From positions 1-49,704 of the forward strand of contig JAICMD010000002.1 of assembly GCA_025929405.1 (NCBI GenBank): 49,704 nt of DNA, given 5' to 3'. Origin of the DNA: Mucilaginibacter sp. Its GTDB lineage: Bacteria; Bacteroidota; Bacteroidia; Sphingobacteriales; Sphingobacteriaceae. The stretch's first letter is position 1. Each line of letters starts with the position of its first letter. Shown piece by piece: positions 1 to 6,814 of this stretch. Under the pieces are notes generated by a model. That model had not been told where the DNA came from. It searched no databases and saw only the letters and a list, made by a program, of their open reading frames with translations. Made by a program: the position numbers and the translations under genes.

Positions 1-691
1 CGGCCTGGCAATATTTAATATATTTTTTAACACCCAAAGGGAAATGAGCATAATTTCCTTCGTTTATGGAATAGATTGTTCCGTCCTTAGGTATACGCAT
101 ATCAGGGTGCGATAGGCAAAACTCGCCAATGGATGGATCCAAAGTAAAACCGTTTACACCCTTACCCGCTGTATAAACCAGCATGGTTGATGAGCCATAT
201 ATTACATAGCCTGCGGCAACCTGCTCAACACCTCGTTGAAATATATCTTCTAAAGTAGTTTTGCCGCTTACCGATTTGCGCCTGTATATCGAAAATATAC
301 TACCCACGCTAACATTAATATCAATATTTGAAGAACCATCCAGCGGATCAATAGCTACAATATATTTGGCATTTTTTGAAACTTCGCTTTCAATAGGTAT
401 ATGCTCGTCGTTCTCTTCAGATACCACTACGCAACACTCTCCTCCTGATTGTAAGGCGGTTATAAATTGCTCGTTGGCATAAACATCCAGTTTTTTCTGG
501 CATTCGCCCTGTATGTTGGTGGTGCCCGCCTCGCCAATGTATTCTGCTAATCCGGCTTTATTAACTTCACGGTTTACAATTTTTGCTGCTATCCCAATAT
601 CGCGCAGTAGCCTTGATAATTCGCCTTTGGCGTAGGGGAAATCTGCCTGTCTTTCTATTATAAATTGTCCTAAAGTTTTAATTGCCTTCAT
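1..691 (-). CDS. fbp: fructose-1,6-bisphosphatase class I (3' end cut by window edge)
   Basis: The ATG is at 691-689 and the frame stays open to base 1, giving about 230 N-terminal residues of a protein usually near 330-340. The translation has the class I FBPase signatures: [13 protein letters not shown] near residue 60, the metal/substrate motif [12 protein letters not shown] near residue 115, and SIFSIYRRK soon after. The enzyme hydrolyses fructose-1,6-bisphosphate to fructose-6-phosphate in cytosolic gluconeogenesis. It starts 6 nt after the stop of the upstream phosphodiesterase gene on the same strand, so the two are probably co-transcribed. The C-terminus cannot be judged. Confidence 0.96.
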   Translation of the reverse strand, partial: MKAIKTLGQFIIERQADFPYAKGELSRLLRDIGIAAKIVNREVNKAGLAEYIGEAGTTNIQGECQKKLDVYANEQFITALQSGGECCVVVSEENDEHIPIESEVSKNAKYIVAIDPLDGSSNIDINVSVGSIFSIYRRKSVSGKTTLEDIFQRGVEQVAAGYVIYGSSTMLVYTAGKGVNGFTLDPSIGEFCLSHPDMRIPKDGTIYSINEGNYAHFPLGVKKYIKYCQA

Positions 692-697
692 ACACGT

Positions 698-1189
698 TCA
701 TTTTTTTAGTTCTATCACTTCTAACGCCTGGGGTTTGCCATCATCAATGGCGAAACGCATTAGCGTACGTACTTTTTGCCAGCCTTGTTTACCGGCAGCG
801 CCGGGGTTTAAATGCAGGCAGTTTATTTTTTTGTCATAAATCACTTTCAATATATGTGAATGACCGGTTATAAACAGCTTTGGCGGATTGCGGTAAATTT
901 CATCACGAATCCTTAAATCATATCTGTCGGGGTAGCCACCAATATGCGTTATCCAAACGTCTAAACTTTCAATATTAAAACGCAAATTTTCGGGATATGT
1001 TTGTTTTATTTCGTTTCCGTCAATATTTCCATATACACCGCGCAAGGGTTTAAAGTTTGCAAGTTTATTGGCCAGTTCAATATTGCCAAAATCACCGGCG
1101 TGCCATATCTCGTCTACGCTTTCAAAATGTTTAAAAACCGCATCGTCGAGATAGCTGTGTGTATCAGATAGTAAGCCTATTTTTTTCAT
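698..1189 (-). CDS. YfcE/MJ0936-family metallophosphoesterase
   Basis: A 163-residue calcineurin-like phosphoesterase, full length for the YfcE/MJ0936 group. The metal-binding motifs appear in the expected order: SDTH (residues 9-12), HAGD (about 31-34), GNIDGN (about 54-59), a THIGG segment and GHSH near residue 109. Family members are cytosolic metal-dependent phosphodiesterases whose natural substrate is usually unknown. The gene lies between trmN6 and fbp on the same strand, with 44 nt upstream holding a perfect palindrome and 6 nt downstream to fbp. The family call is firm; the substrate is not. Confidence 0.93.
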   Translation of the reverse strand: MKKIGLLSDTHSYLDDAVFKHFESVDEIWHAGDFGNIELANKLANFKPLRGVYGNIDGNEIKQTYPENLRFNIESLDVWITHIGGYPDRYDLRIRDEIYRNPPKLFITGHSHILKVIYDKKINCLHLNPGAAGKQGWQKVRTLMRFAIDDGKPQALEVIELKK

Positions 1190-1201
1190 TTTGGAATTTC
1201 G

Positions 1202-1219
1202 TCCCGATAGCTATCGGGA
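1202..1219. repeat. perfect 18-bp palindrome
   Basis: TCCCGATAGCTATCGGGA is its own reverse complement. It lies in the 44-nt gap between trmN6 and the phosphodiesterase gene. As RNA it could form a short hairpin, but no T-run follows, so it is not a typical terminator. It resembles short dispersed palindromes of Bacteroidota genomes. Only one copy was seen in this window. Confidence 0.6.
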
Positions 1220-1233
1220 TCGGATTTATTTGA

Positions 1234-1935
1234 TTAGAATATTGTAAAAAAGTCTCTCAACGCATTTTTATATTGGTTTGAATATACTTTTTCCTGCCGG
1301 TAAATAACAAACTCTTCATTGGCAGTTGTTATATTATCTAAACCCAAAACCAGCAATTCTCTGTGCGGTTTGGAATCCTGGTAAGATTTAATGGCGACAG
1401 TTTGTTGCAAGTAAAGCTTGTTTTGCTGCGCGATGATTTTTACAAGTGCGGCAGTATCCGGAGGTAATATTAGCCAGCAGGTGCCTGTATTTGTAAGGTG
1501 ATTTGTTACCCCCTTTATCATCATTTCAAAAAAATCAGCATCGGCGTGTTTGGCTACGCTTTTATTAGCCTGTGGCGATACCAGCGAGTTGATATAAAAT
1601 GGCGGATTAGAAACAATCAGATCATATTTCTTATCCGAATGCAGGAGGTAGCTTTCAAAGCTTTCAGGATATAGAGTTAACCGCCCGGCAAAAACAGCAT
1701 TTTTAAAGTTACTTTCGGCAGTTTGTGCTGCCTGTGTATCAATCTCAACAGCATTAATCACAGCGTGAGCGAAGCGCTGTGCCAGCATCAGGGCAATTAC
1801 ACCCGTGCCTGTACCAATATCCAGTATATTTTGTGGTTGATGTGCCTGTGCCAGTGCGCCCAACAATACGCCATCGGTATTGATCTTCATGGCGCAATTG
1901 GTTTGGTCAACCGCAAATTGTTTAAACCGGAACAT
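1234..1935 (-). CDS. trmN6: tRNA1(Val) adenine-37 N6-methyltransferase
   Basis: A 233-residue class I SAM-dependent methyltransferase. It carries the SAM-binding LDIGTGTGVIALMLA near residues 39-53 and the N6-adenine catalytic motif SNPPFY near residue 110. The N-terminal FRFKQFAVDQTNCAMKINTD block is typical of the YfiC/TrmN6 group. Family members use SAM to methylate A37 next to the anticodon of tRNA1(Val). The gene appears to be the first of a minus-strand set with the phosphodiesterase and fbp. Other YfiC-like methyltransferases are possible but less likely given length and motifs. Confidence 0.9.
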   Translation of the reverse strand: MFRFKQFAVDQTNCAMKINTDGVLLGALAQAHQPQNILDIGTGTGVIALMLAQRFAHAVINAVEIDTQAAQTAESNFKNAVFAGRLTLYPESFESYLLHSDKKYDLIVSNPPFYINSLVSPQANKSVAKHADADFFEMMIKGVTNHLTNTGTCWLILPPDTAALVKIIAQQNKLYLQQTVAIKSYQDSKPHRELLVLGLDNITTANEEFVIYRQEKVYSNQYKNALRDFFTIF

Positions 1936-2109
1936 CAGGCTAAGTTAATAACCAAACCTGTTATTGTGAGTTACAAGGCGGCTTTTTATAGATTTTAATT
2001 GAAGTTGGGCTTTGTTAAACTTCATTCAGTGTAGAATCATAAAAAAATATGACCATTGTCAACAAATATTAACACGTTGATACTGATCTTTATAAGAAAA
2101 ACAATCGCC

Positions 2110-2310
2110 ATGAATTTTTTTAAGATCAAAACAGCCTGGTCAAACGCCGAATTTATTATACTGAAACTTTGTGTTGCTTCCGCATATGTTTTAGTAGGTG
2201 CTTATTTTCATGCCTTTATCAGGCAATATTATATACCTGTTTTGGTAATATTTGGTATTACCTGTGTTTGGTGTGTTTACTTATATATAAAGAAAGTAAA
2301 GAAAGGTTAA
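2110..2310 (+). CDS. small hypothetical membrane protein
   Basis: A 66-residue ORF beginning MNFFKIKTAW. Two hydrophobic stretches (about residues 15-33 and 38-58) separated by a short polar turn suggest a two-helix membrane hairpin, ending in a basic IKKVKKG tail. An in-frame upstream start at 2056 exists, but the extra 18 residues look like spacer. The family is not recognised. The gene stands alone on the plus strand between trmN6 (divergent) and a palindromic repeat. Whether it is expressed is uncertain. Confidence 0.5.
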   Translation: MNFFKIKTAWSNAEFIILKLCVASAYVLVGAYFHAFIRQYYIPVLVIFGITCVWCVYLYIKKVKKG

Positions 2311-2329
2311 GGATACCTTACACCCTGTT

Positions 2330-2380
2330 GTCCGAGGTCTCCGACTTCGGACAGCGTGCGGCTTCGGACGGCGTCGTTAC
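2330..2380. repeat. GC-rich palindromic intergenic repeat
   Basis: GTCCGAGGTC / GACTTCGGAC (2330-2339 and 2343-2352) form a 10-bp stem with one G-U pair and a 3-nt loop. A second CGGCTTCGGACGG-type segment follows to about 2380. The rest of the 485-base gap (2311-2795) is AT-rich and holds no gene I can support. A similar short string, AGTCCGAAGTC, occurs at about 5022, suggesting a degenerate dispersed family. Confidence 0.5.
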
Positions 2381-2795
2381 GCAACAATTTTGCTTACCCT
2401 ATCGGTTCTATCGGGAGTTATTTCAAATTCCATCGCCAAAATATCTTCTTATCAATCCATACTAAACTATTAGCGAATGAAATAGAGCTGTTATCAAAAT
2501 CTAACTATTTAAATATTTAACTGAAACTATATAAAAAAATCACTACAAGATAAATAATACCCTTTGATTGTAATTGAGTCGAATAATTTTCTAATTACGA
2601 AAACTTTTTATGCGAAATATTATTGTTTATTATGATCAATGGTATGATTGGTAGATCCAAAAAAGCCTTTTATAATGATGTTTCACTTTATATTTTTTAT
2701 GTGGATCAAAACAACTATAACCATTATAAGCTTAGGCCACAAGTCTAACATCTTTGCTGGCGATTATCGTATGTGTTAACGTTTACAATCTGAGG

Positions 2796-3851
2796 ATGAG
2801 TAAGGAAAAGACAATAACCAAAGTAGCGGTAAATATTTCAAAACAAGCGGCAGGCCTTTCATTTATTATCGCTTTTAGCATTGTAATTATTAGCATTTCC
2901 CTGGCTATGCAACCTGCCGATATACTATCACCTCGTAAAGCAATGGCTTTAGGGTTGGTTAATCTAAAGCCAAAAGGTGCCGGTCTCGGGTTATATAAAT
3001 CACCAGATACATCCTGGCAAGCACCAGACATTAGTACTGTTCCATCGGGCAAGGCAGGCGATAGGATTCGTTATGGAAAAGAATTATTGAGTAATACTGC
3101 TAAGTACTTTGGCCCGCGAGGATCGGTTGCGCGAATCAGTAATGGTATGAATTGCCAAAATTGTCATCTCGAGGGCGGCAGCAGGTTATTTGCAAATAAT
3201 TTTGCTGGCTTTATCGCGAATTATCCAAAATATAGCGAACGAAGTGGTAAAACTGAATCAACTTCGGAACGAATAGCAGAATGCTTTGAACGAAGTTTGA
3301 ATGGTAAAGTGCCTGATACTTCGGGCAAAGAGGTGCAATCCATGTTAGCCTATATGAAATGGATAGGAAAAGACGTAAAAAAAGGCGAAAAACCGTATGG
3401 AAGCGGTATAAAAAAGTTGACGTTAATAGATCGCCCCGCCGACCCGATAAAAGGCAAAGCTGTATATATGATGAACTGCCGAGGTTGCCATGGTGTTAAC
3501 GGTGAAGGTCGCTTGGCTTTAGATAAAAGATCATACGTTTACCCGCCGCTTTGGGGTAAACACAGTTATAATGATGGAGCCGGAATGTACAGATTAACAA
3601 ATTTTGCCGGTTTTGTGAAAAACAATATGCCTTTTGGTGTCACTTATCAAAAGCCCTTGCTATCGGACGACGACGCCTGGAACGTGGCAGCATTTGTTAA
3701 CTCGCAACCACGGCCGCATAGGGAGCAGCATAACGATTGGAAGAATTTAAAGAAGAAGCCAATAGACTTTCCATTTGGCCCTTACGCCGATAAGTTTACA
3801 GAGCGTCAGCATAAATATGGTCCATTCAACATGTTAGTAAAAATTAAATGA
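2796..3851 (+). CDS. tsdA: TsdA-like diheme c-type cytochrome (probable thiosulfate dehydrogenase)
   Basis: A 351-residue protein starting MSKEKTITK. A longer reading from 2754 adds 14 residues without family character. One membrane segment (about 19-38) acts as uncleaved anchor or signal. Two haem c sites follow: CQNCH (120-124) and CRGCH (228-232). Surrounding motifs match TsdA: NGMNCQNCHLEGG, ERIAECFERSLNG with Cys163 at the place of the unusual cysteine haem ligand, PPLWGKHSYNDGAGM, and NNMPFG with Met278 as candidate ligand of the second haem. TsdA enzymes oxidise two thiosulfates to tetrathionate, or run in reverse, in the periplasm. A TSUP anion transporter follows after 1 nt, supporting a sulfur role. 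Direction of catalysis cannot be read from sequence. Confidence 0.8.
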   Translation: MSKEKTITKVAVNISKQAAGLSFIIAFSIVIISISLAMQPADILSPRKAMALGLVNLKPKGAGLGLYKSPDTSWQAPDISTVPSGKAGDRIRYGKELLSNTAKYFGPRGSVARISNGMNCQNCHLEGGSRLFANNFAGFIANYPKYSERSGKTESTSERIAECFERSLNGKVPDTSGKEVQSMLAYMKWIGKDVKKGEKPYGSGIKKLTLIDRPADPIKGKAVYMMNCRGCHGVNGEGRLALDKRSYVYPPLWGKHSYNDGAGMYRLTNFAGFVKNNMPFGVTYQKPLLSDDDAWNVAAFVNSQPRPHREQHNDWKNLKKKPIDFPFGPYADKFTERQHKYGPFNMLVKIK

Positions 3852-3852
3852 T

Positions 3853-4866
3853 ATGAAACAATTAATTCAATCGGCGTTGTTGGTGATCAGTATTTTTTTT
3901 ATTAAACCTGCTATTGCACAAACAACGCAAGGAAACGGAATTGCCGATGCGACCCTCCATATAAAAAGGACTGTTGATAGGGGACTGTATGTTTTTAACG
4001 ATTATGTTGCTGTGGTTAATAAAGTAAACCACTATCAGCTTTTGCTAACTACATTTCTTCTCCAAATAAATATATCGCAAATCGCGGGTTTCATAGCTGC
4101 TATTTTGATTGGATTATCATTGGGCCTGATTGGCGGTGGGGGATCTATTTTAACCGTTCCTATTTTTGTCTACATATTTAGAATTAACGCAATTATGGCC
4201 ACAACTTATTCATTATTTGTCGTTGGGCTAACTAGTTCGGCCGGTGCGGTAAGCCATTACCGAAAAGGTAATGTTAATTTTAAAATAGCCCTTTTGTTTG
4301 GCATCCCGTCATTAATAGCTGTGTTTATTATGCGTAAATGGGTGAGGCCTGCTTTGCCTAACCATGTGTTAAGCATCGGAACTTTTGAACTCACCAAGTC
4401 AGTGTTACTAATGCTTGTTTTTGCTATACTAATGCTTGCCGCAGCTATTTCTATGATCAGGAAAAAGAAAGATGTTTGCACCTCTGAGTTATCATTATGC
4501 TATATTAAACTAATCTTTCAAAGCATATTAGTAGGCCTCATTACGGGCTTCATTGGGGTAGGGGGTGGATTTTTAATTATCCCATCCCTGGTATTGTTTG
4601 CCGGTTTACCGATGAAAAAAGCGATAGGTACATCATTAACGGTTATGACTATTAGCTCTTTATTAGGCGTATTAGGAGACGTAAGCATGCATGTGCCTAT
4701 AAATTATACATTTTTAATATTGTTTTCAATATTTGCAATAGCCGGAATTATTATGGGAAGCTATTTAACCAAATATATAACCGATACTAAATTAAAGCCT
4801 GCGTTTGGATGGTTCGTGTTATTAATGGGCGTTTTTGTTTTGGTTACCACATTAAGTAATAAATAA
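3853..4866 (+). CDS. TauE/SafE (TSUP) family membrane transporter
   Basis: A 337-residue membrane protein. It shows the two internally repeated TSUP motifs, GLIGGGGSILTVP (about 91-103) and GLITGFIGVGGGFLIIP (second half), within about eight hydrophobic helices. Family members move sulfite, sulfoacetate or other organosulfur anions across the inner membrane. An unusual N-terminal extension of about 70 residues begins with a signal-peptide-like segment ending AIAQ (residues 1-23), then a polar stretch before the first TSUP helix. The gene starts 1 nt after the tsdA-like stop, so the pair is almost certainly one operon. Export of a product of thiosulfate metabolism is the likely role. Confidence 0.82.
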   Translation: MKQLIQSALLVISIFFIKPAIAQTTQGNGIADATLHIKRTVDRGLYVFNDYVAVVNKVNHYQLLLTTFLLQINISQIAGFIAAILIGLSLGLIGGGGSILTVPIFVYIFRINAIMATTYSLFVVGLTSSAGAVSHYRKGNVNFKIALLFGIPSLIAVFIMRKWVRPALPNHVLSIGTFELTKSVLLMLVFAILMLAAAISMIRKKKDVCTSELSLCYIKLIFQSILVGLITGFIGVGGGFLIIPSLVLFAGLPMKKAIGTSLTVMTISSLLGVLGDVSMHVPINYTFLILFSIFAIAGIIMGSYLTKYITDTKLKPAFGWFVLLMGVFVLVTTLSNK

Positions 4867-5085
4867 AGGTACAGTCTCCTTATTAATCTTAAAGATACTA
4901 CTCCGCCCAAATCCTTATACCCGAACGATTGCCTAACCTTTAATCGTCCCTTATATTTTTATTCGAAAATCTAATGCACATTTGATGCAGCATGCCCCTG
5001 TTGCAATTCTGTTGTTCTGTAGTCCGAAGTCTCTTCTGTTGTAGATATTAAGTCTATTGGGATGTTAACCGCATTATTTCCAACA

Positions 5086-5117
5086 AAAAAGCCCGATATT
5101 TTCATATCAAGCTTTTT
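5086..5117 (-). terminator. intrinsic terminator of the tRNA unit
   Basis: On the minus strand a 14-bp stem (two G-U pairs) closes a GAAA tetraloop and runs into TTTTTTG. It lies 16 nt past the 3' end of tRNA-Leu, where a terminator for the tRNA transcript is expected. Confidence 0.8.
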
Positions 5118-5133
5118 GTCGATTCTTTTAAAG

Positions 5134-5218
5134 TACTCAGAGCGGGAATCGAACCCGCACTCCTTTAACGGGAACAGGATTTTAAGTCCTGCGTGTCTAC
5201 CAGTTCCACCATCTGAGC
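5134..5218 (-). tRNA. tRNA-Leu (anticodon TAA)
   Basis: An 85-nt cloverleaf on the minus strand. The acceptor GCTCAGA pairs with TCTGAGT (first pair G-U). The D-arm region contains TGGTAGACAC, the anticodon loop CTTAAAA gives anticodon TAA, a long class II variable arm is present, and the T-loop is GTTCGATTC. CCA is not encoded. It is co-oriented with tRNA-Gly just upstream. Confidence 0.95.
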
Positions 5219-5241
5219 CGGTGTTTAAACCATTTAAAAAT

Positions 5242-5270
5242 AAATCCCTTCTGCTGGTCAGAAGGGATTT
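5242..5270 (-). terminator. strong hairpin between the two tRNAs
   Basis: AAATCCCTTCTG and CAGAAGGGATTT form a perfect 12-bp stem around a 5-nt loop, followed on the minus strand by TATTTTTAAA. It sits 2 nt beyond the 3' end of tRNA-Gly. It could be a partial terminator or a processing signal. Because tRNA-Leu lies downstream with its own terminator, full termination here is doubtful. Confidence 0.55.
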
Positions 5271-5272
5271 AG

Positions 5273-5345
<73 letters not shown>

Positions 5346-5376
5346 ATTTCGCAAGCACTATCGCGTTTGCGGAGTG

Positions 5377-5406
5377 CAAATATAGATAGAAATGCATATT
5401 CTGCAA
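5377..5406 (-). promoter_or_regulatory. Bacteroidota-type promoter for the tRNA unit
   Basis: Read on the minus strand: TTG (5406-5404), 19 nt, TATATTTG (5384-5377), matching the TTG / TAnnTTTG consensus of the primary sigma factor in this phylum. The tRNA-Gly 5' end is 31 nt downstream. Confidence 0.65.
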
Positions 5407-5434
5407 GGAAAAGATTTATTTTTTTTGATAAAAT

Positions 5435-5457
5435 TTATAAGTCGCTGGCTTTCAAAA
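5435..5457. repeat. 23-bp direct repeat, copy of the recX 3' end
   Basis: Identical over 23 bp to 6270-6292, which is the stop and last codons of recX. Weaker similarity with one indel extends 5-6 nt further. This copy is outside any gene, on the far side of the UPF0175/DUF3368 pair, so the pair is bracketed by direct repeats. Confidence 0.85.
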
Positions 5458-5472
5458 GTGTCATGCTCAAAT

Positions 5473-5504
5473 AAAATTGCTTGATAATTTTTTAAAGCAA
5501 TTTT
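5473..5504 (-). terminator. possible terminator after the DUF3368 gene
   Basis: A perfect 10-bp AT-rich stem, AAAATTGCTT / AAGCAATTTT, with a 12-nt loop lies 17 nt downstream of the DUF3368 stop on the minus strand. The U-tract is weak, so function is uncertain. Confidence 0.4.
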
Positions 5505-5520
5505 TGAGGCAGAAAGATAT

Positions 5521-5997
5521 TTATTCGTCCGCTGCCTGAATAAATTGGATAGCCAATTGTTGTGATAGCCTGAAATTTGTTTTTTGTATCAGATCAATAT
5601 ATGGGCGTAATAATGGAATAACACCTGTTTGCTTTGCAAGTAATAATACGCCAACGGTACCTTTAACACGTAAGCCAAGTTTTTCGGCAAATTTTCGTGC
5701 TGCTATATCGTCCAATATCACATAATCACAGTCAATTTCAGCCGCTAAAGCAATGGCGCTTGCTTCGCCTGCATCAATATGTTGGCTAAATTGTTGTTGG
5801 CGTTGCAAATTGGTTACAGGTTTAATAATAACCCATTCAGGTAAAGGTTTTCCGTATTCTCCGGCAATTTTGGGGGTAGTTAACACGCTGAAAAATAAAT
5901 CATTCAGAATATGCAGGGCGTTTATCTTTTCGAGTAAAATAAAACAGCTTGTATCAGTAATAATGACGCTATTTGCCTGCAGTTTCTCCGAATCCAT
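5521..5997 (-). CDS. DUF3368 PIN-like toxin candidate
   Basis: A 158-residue protein with the PIN-like layout of DUF3368. It has an early acidic VIITDTSCFILLEKI block (Asp15), the central GEASAIALAAE with a conserved Glu, and DYVILDDIAARKFAEKLG near residue 100, followed by GTVGVLLLAKQTG. DUF3368 proteins are thought to be metal-dependent RNases paired with UPF0175 antitoxins. The gene overlaps the upstream UPF0175 gene by 29 nt, suggesting translational coupling. The whole pair sits between direct repeats made from the recX 3' end. The toxin role is inferred from the family and pairing. Confidence 0.82.
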   Translation of the reverse strand: MDSEKLQANSVIITDTSCFILLEKINALHILNDLFFSVLTTPKIAGEYGKPLPEWVIIKPVTNLQRQQQFSQHIDAGEASAIALAAEIDCDYVILDDIAARKFAEKLGLRVKGTVGVLLLAKQTGVIPLLRPYIDLIQKTNFRLSQQLAIQFIQAADE

Positions 5998-6205
5998 TTA
6001 AATCTGCTGACGCGCTATCGTCAAAGTAATGAATATTATAATTAATTAATACTCCCGCAAAATCCCATTTTTTCATACCACACATTTCCGCAGCTTGGGC
6101 CAATGACAGTTTTCCTGATTCATAAAGTTTAGCTGCCAGGAAACGTACAGTCTCATCATGTTCCTTTTCAAGAGCATCAGGTACCTGTAGTGTTATTGTA
6201 GTCAT
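5969..6205 (-). CDS. UPF0175 family antitoxin candidate
   Basis: A 78-residue protein with the UPF0175 pattern. It opens with a short strand (TITLQVPDALEKE), then AAKLYESGKLSLAQAAEMCGMKKWDF, which looks like a helix-turn-helix, then a short tail. Family members accompany DUF3368 PIN proteins as presumed antitoxins and may bind their own promoter. About 64 nt of AT-rich DNA separate it from the recX stop, enough for a promoter. The stop lies 29 nt inside the downstream DUF3368 gene. Confidence 0.82.
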   Translation of the reverse strand: MTTITLQVPDALEKEHDETVRFLAAKLYESGKLSLAQAAEMCGMKKWDFAGVLINYNIHYFDDSASADLNGFGETAGK

Positions 6206-6269
6206 TTTTATGTATTAATTATTATATGTAAAGATACATAAACACAAACAGTTTGCCAATAATTTGCCA

Positions 6270-6292
6270 TTATAAGTCGCTGGCTTTCAAAA
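6270..6292. repeat. 23-bp direct repeat at the recX stop
   Basis: The partner of 5435-5457. This copy encodes the last seven residues and stop of recX on the minus strand. The spacing between the two copies is 812 bp and encloses only the UPF0175/DUF3368 pair. Confidence 0.85.
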
Positions 6293-6755
6293 CGTCATTT
6301 ATCAGGTCGGCCTCGTAACCGCGGCTCATGGCGTACTGTTGCAGTTTATAGTGCCGCTTATACGTGGTGGTTTCTTTAATGGTTGAAGTTTTTTTAGCCA
6401 AAACTTTCTGCAGGGTTTGCAGGTAATCGTCGGCATCAATGGTTTGCAGGGCCTTTTTGATGAGCACATCGGGTACTTTTTTAAGTTTAAGCCCCTGTTT
6501 TATTTTAATGCGGCCCCAGCCTTTTTGCCTGAACTTGCCTTGCGCATAGGCTTTGGCAAAACGCTCTTCATTTAAATAATTACCCGTTATTAGCTGCGCT
6601 ATAATGTTTTCTACACCATCGGTCCATAGCCCCCATTCGTATAGCTTATCCCTTACTTCCTGTTGTGCCCGTTCCTGGTAGGCGCAATAATGCTCGGCTT
6701 TGGCCAGCGCCACTTTTTCATCAGTAATTTTCCGGGGTTTTGGATCGTCCATCAA
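6270..6755 (-). CDS. recX: RecX regulatory protein
   Basis: A 161-residue protein matching RecX in length and three-repeat helical organisation. It has ALAKAEHYCAYQERAQQEVRDKL in the first repeat, NYLNEERFAKAYAQGKFRQKGWGRIKIKQ in the second, and YKRHYKLQQYAMSRGYEADLINDVL at the C-terminus, each segment quoted only in part of the fold. RecX binds RecA filaments and limits recombinase activity. The gene is divergent from murF-alr with a 59-nt gap, and recA is not in the window. Its last 23 bp recur beyond the neighbouring toxin-antitoxin-like pair. Confidence 0.9.
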   Translation of the reverse strand: MMDDPKPRKITDEKVALAKAEHYCAYQERAQQEVRDKLYEWGLWTDGVENIIAQLITGNYLNEERFAKAYAQGKFRQKGWGRIKIKQGLKLKKVPDVLIKKALQTIDADDYLQTLQKVLAKKTSTIKETTTYKRHYKLQQYAMSRGYEADLINDVLKASDL

Positions 6756-6814
6756 ACCAAAATTCGTTAAAATTCTTCTATTGTATAAAATATAAGCAAA
6801 TTCGTGTTTTCAAT

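Noticed and set aside
2169-2465. 98-residue plus-strand ORF over the small membrane gene
   Set aside because: It runs in another frame through the palindrome at 2330-2380. The 2110-2310 frame has a more plausible membrane protein.
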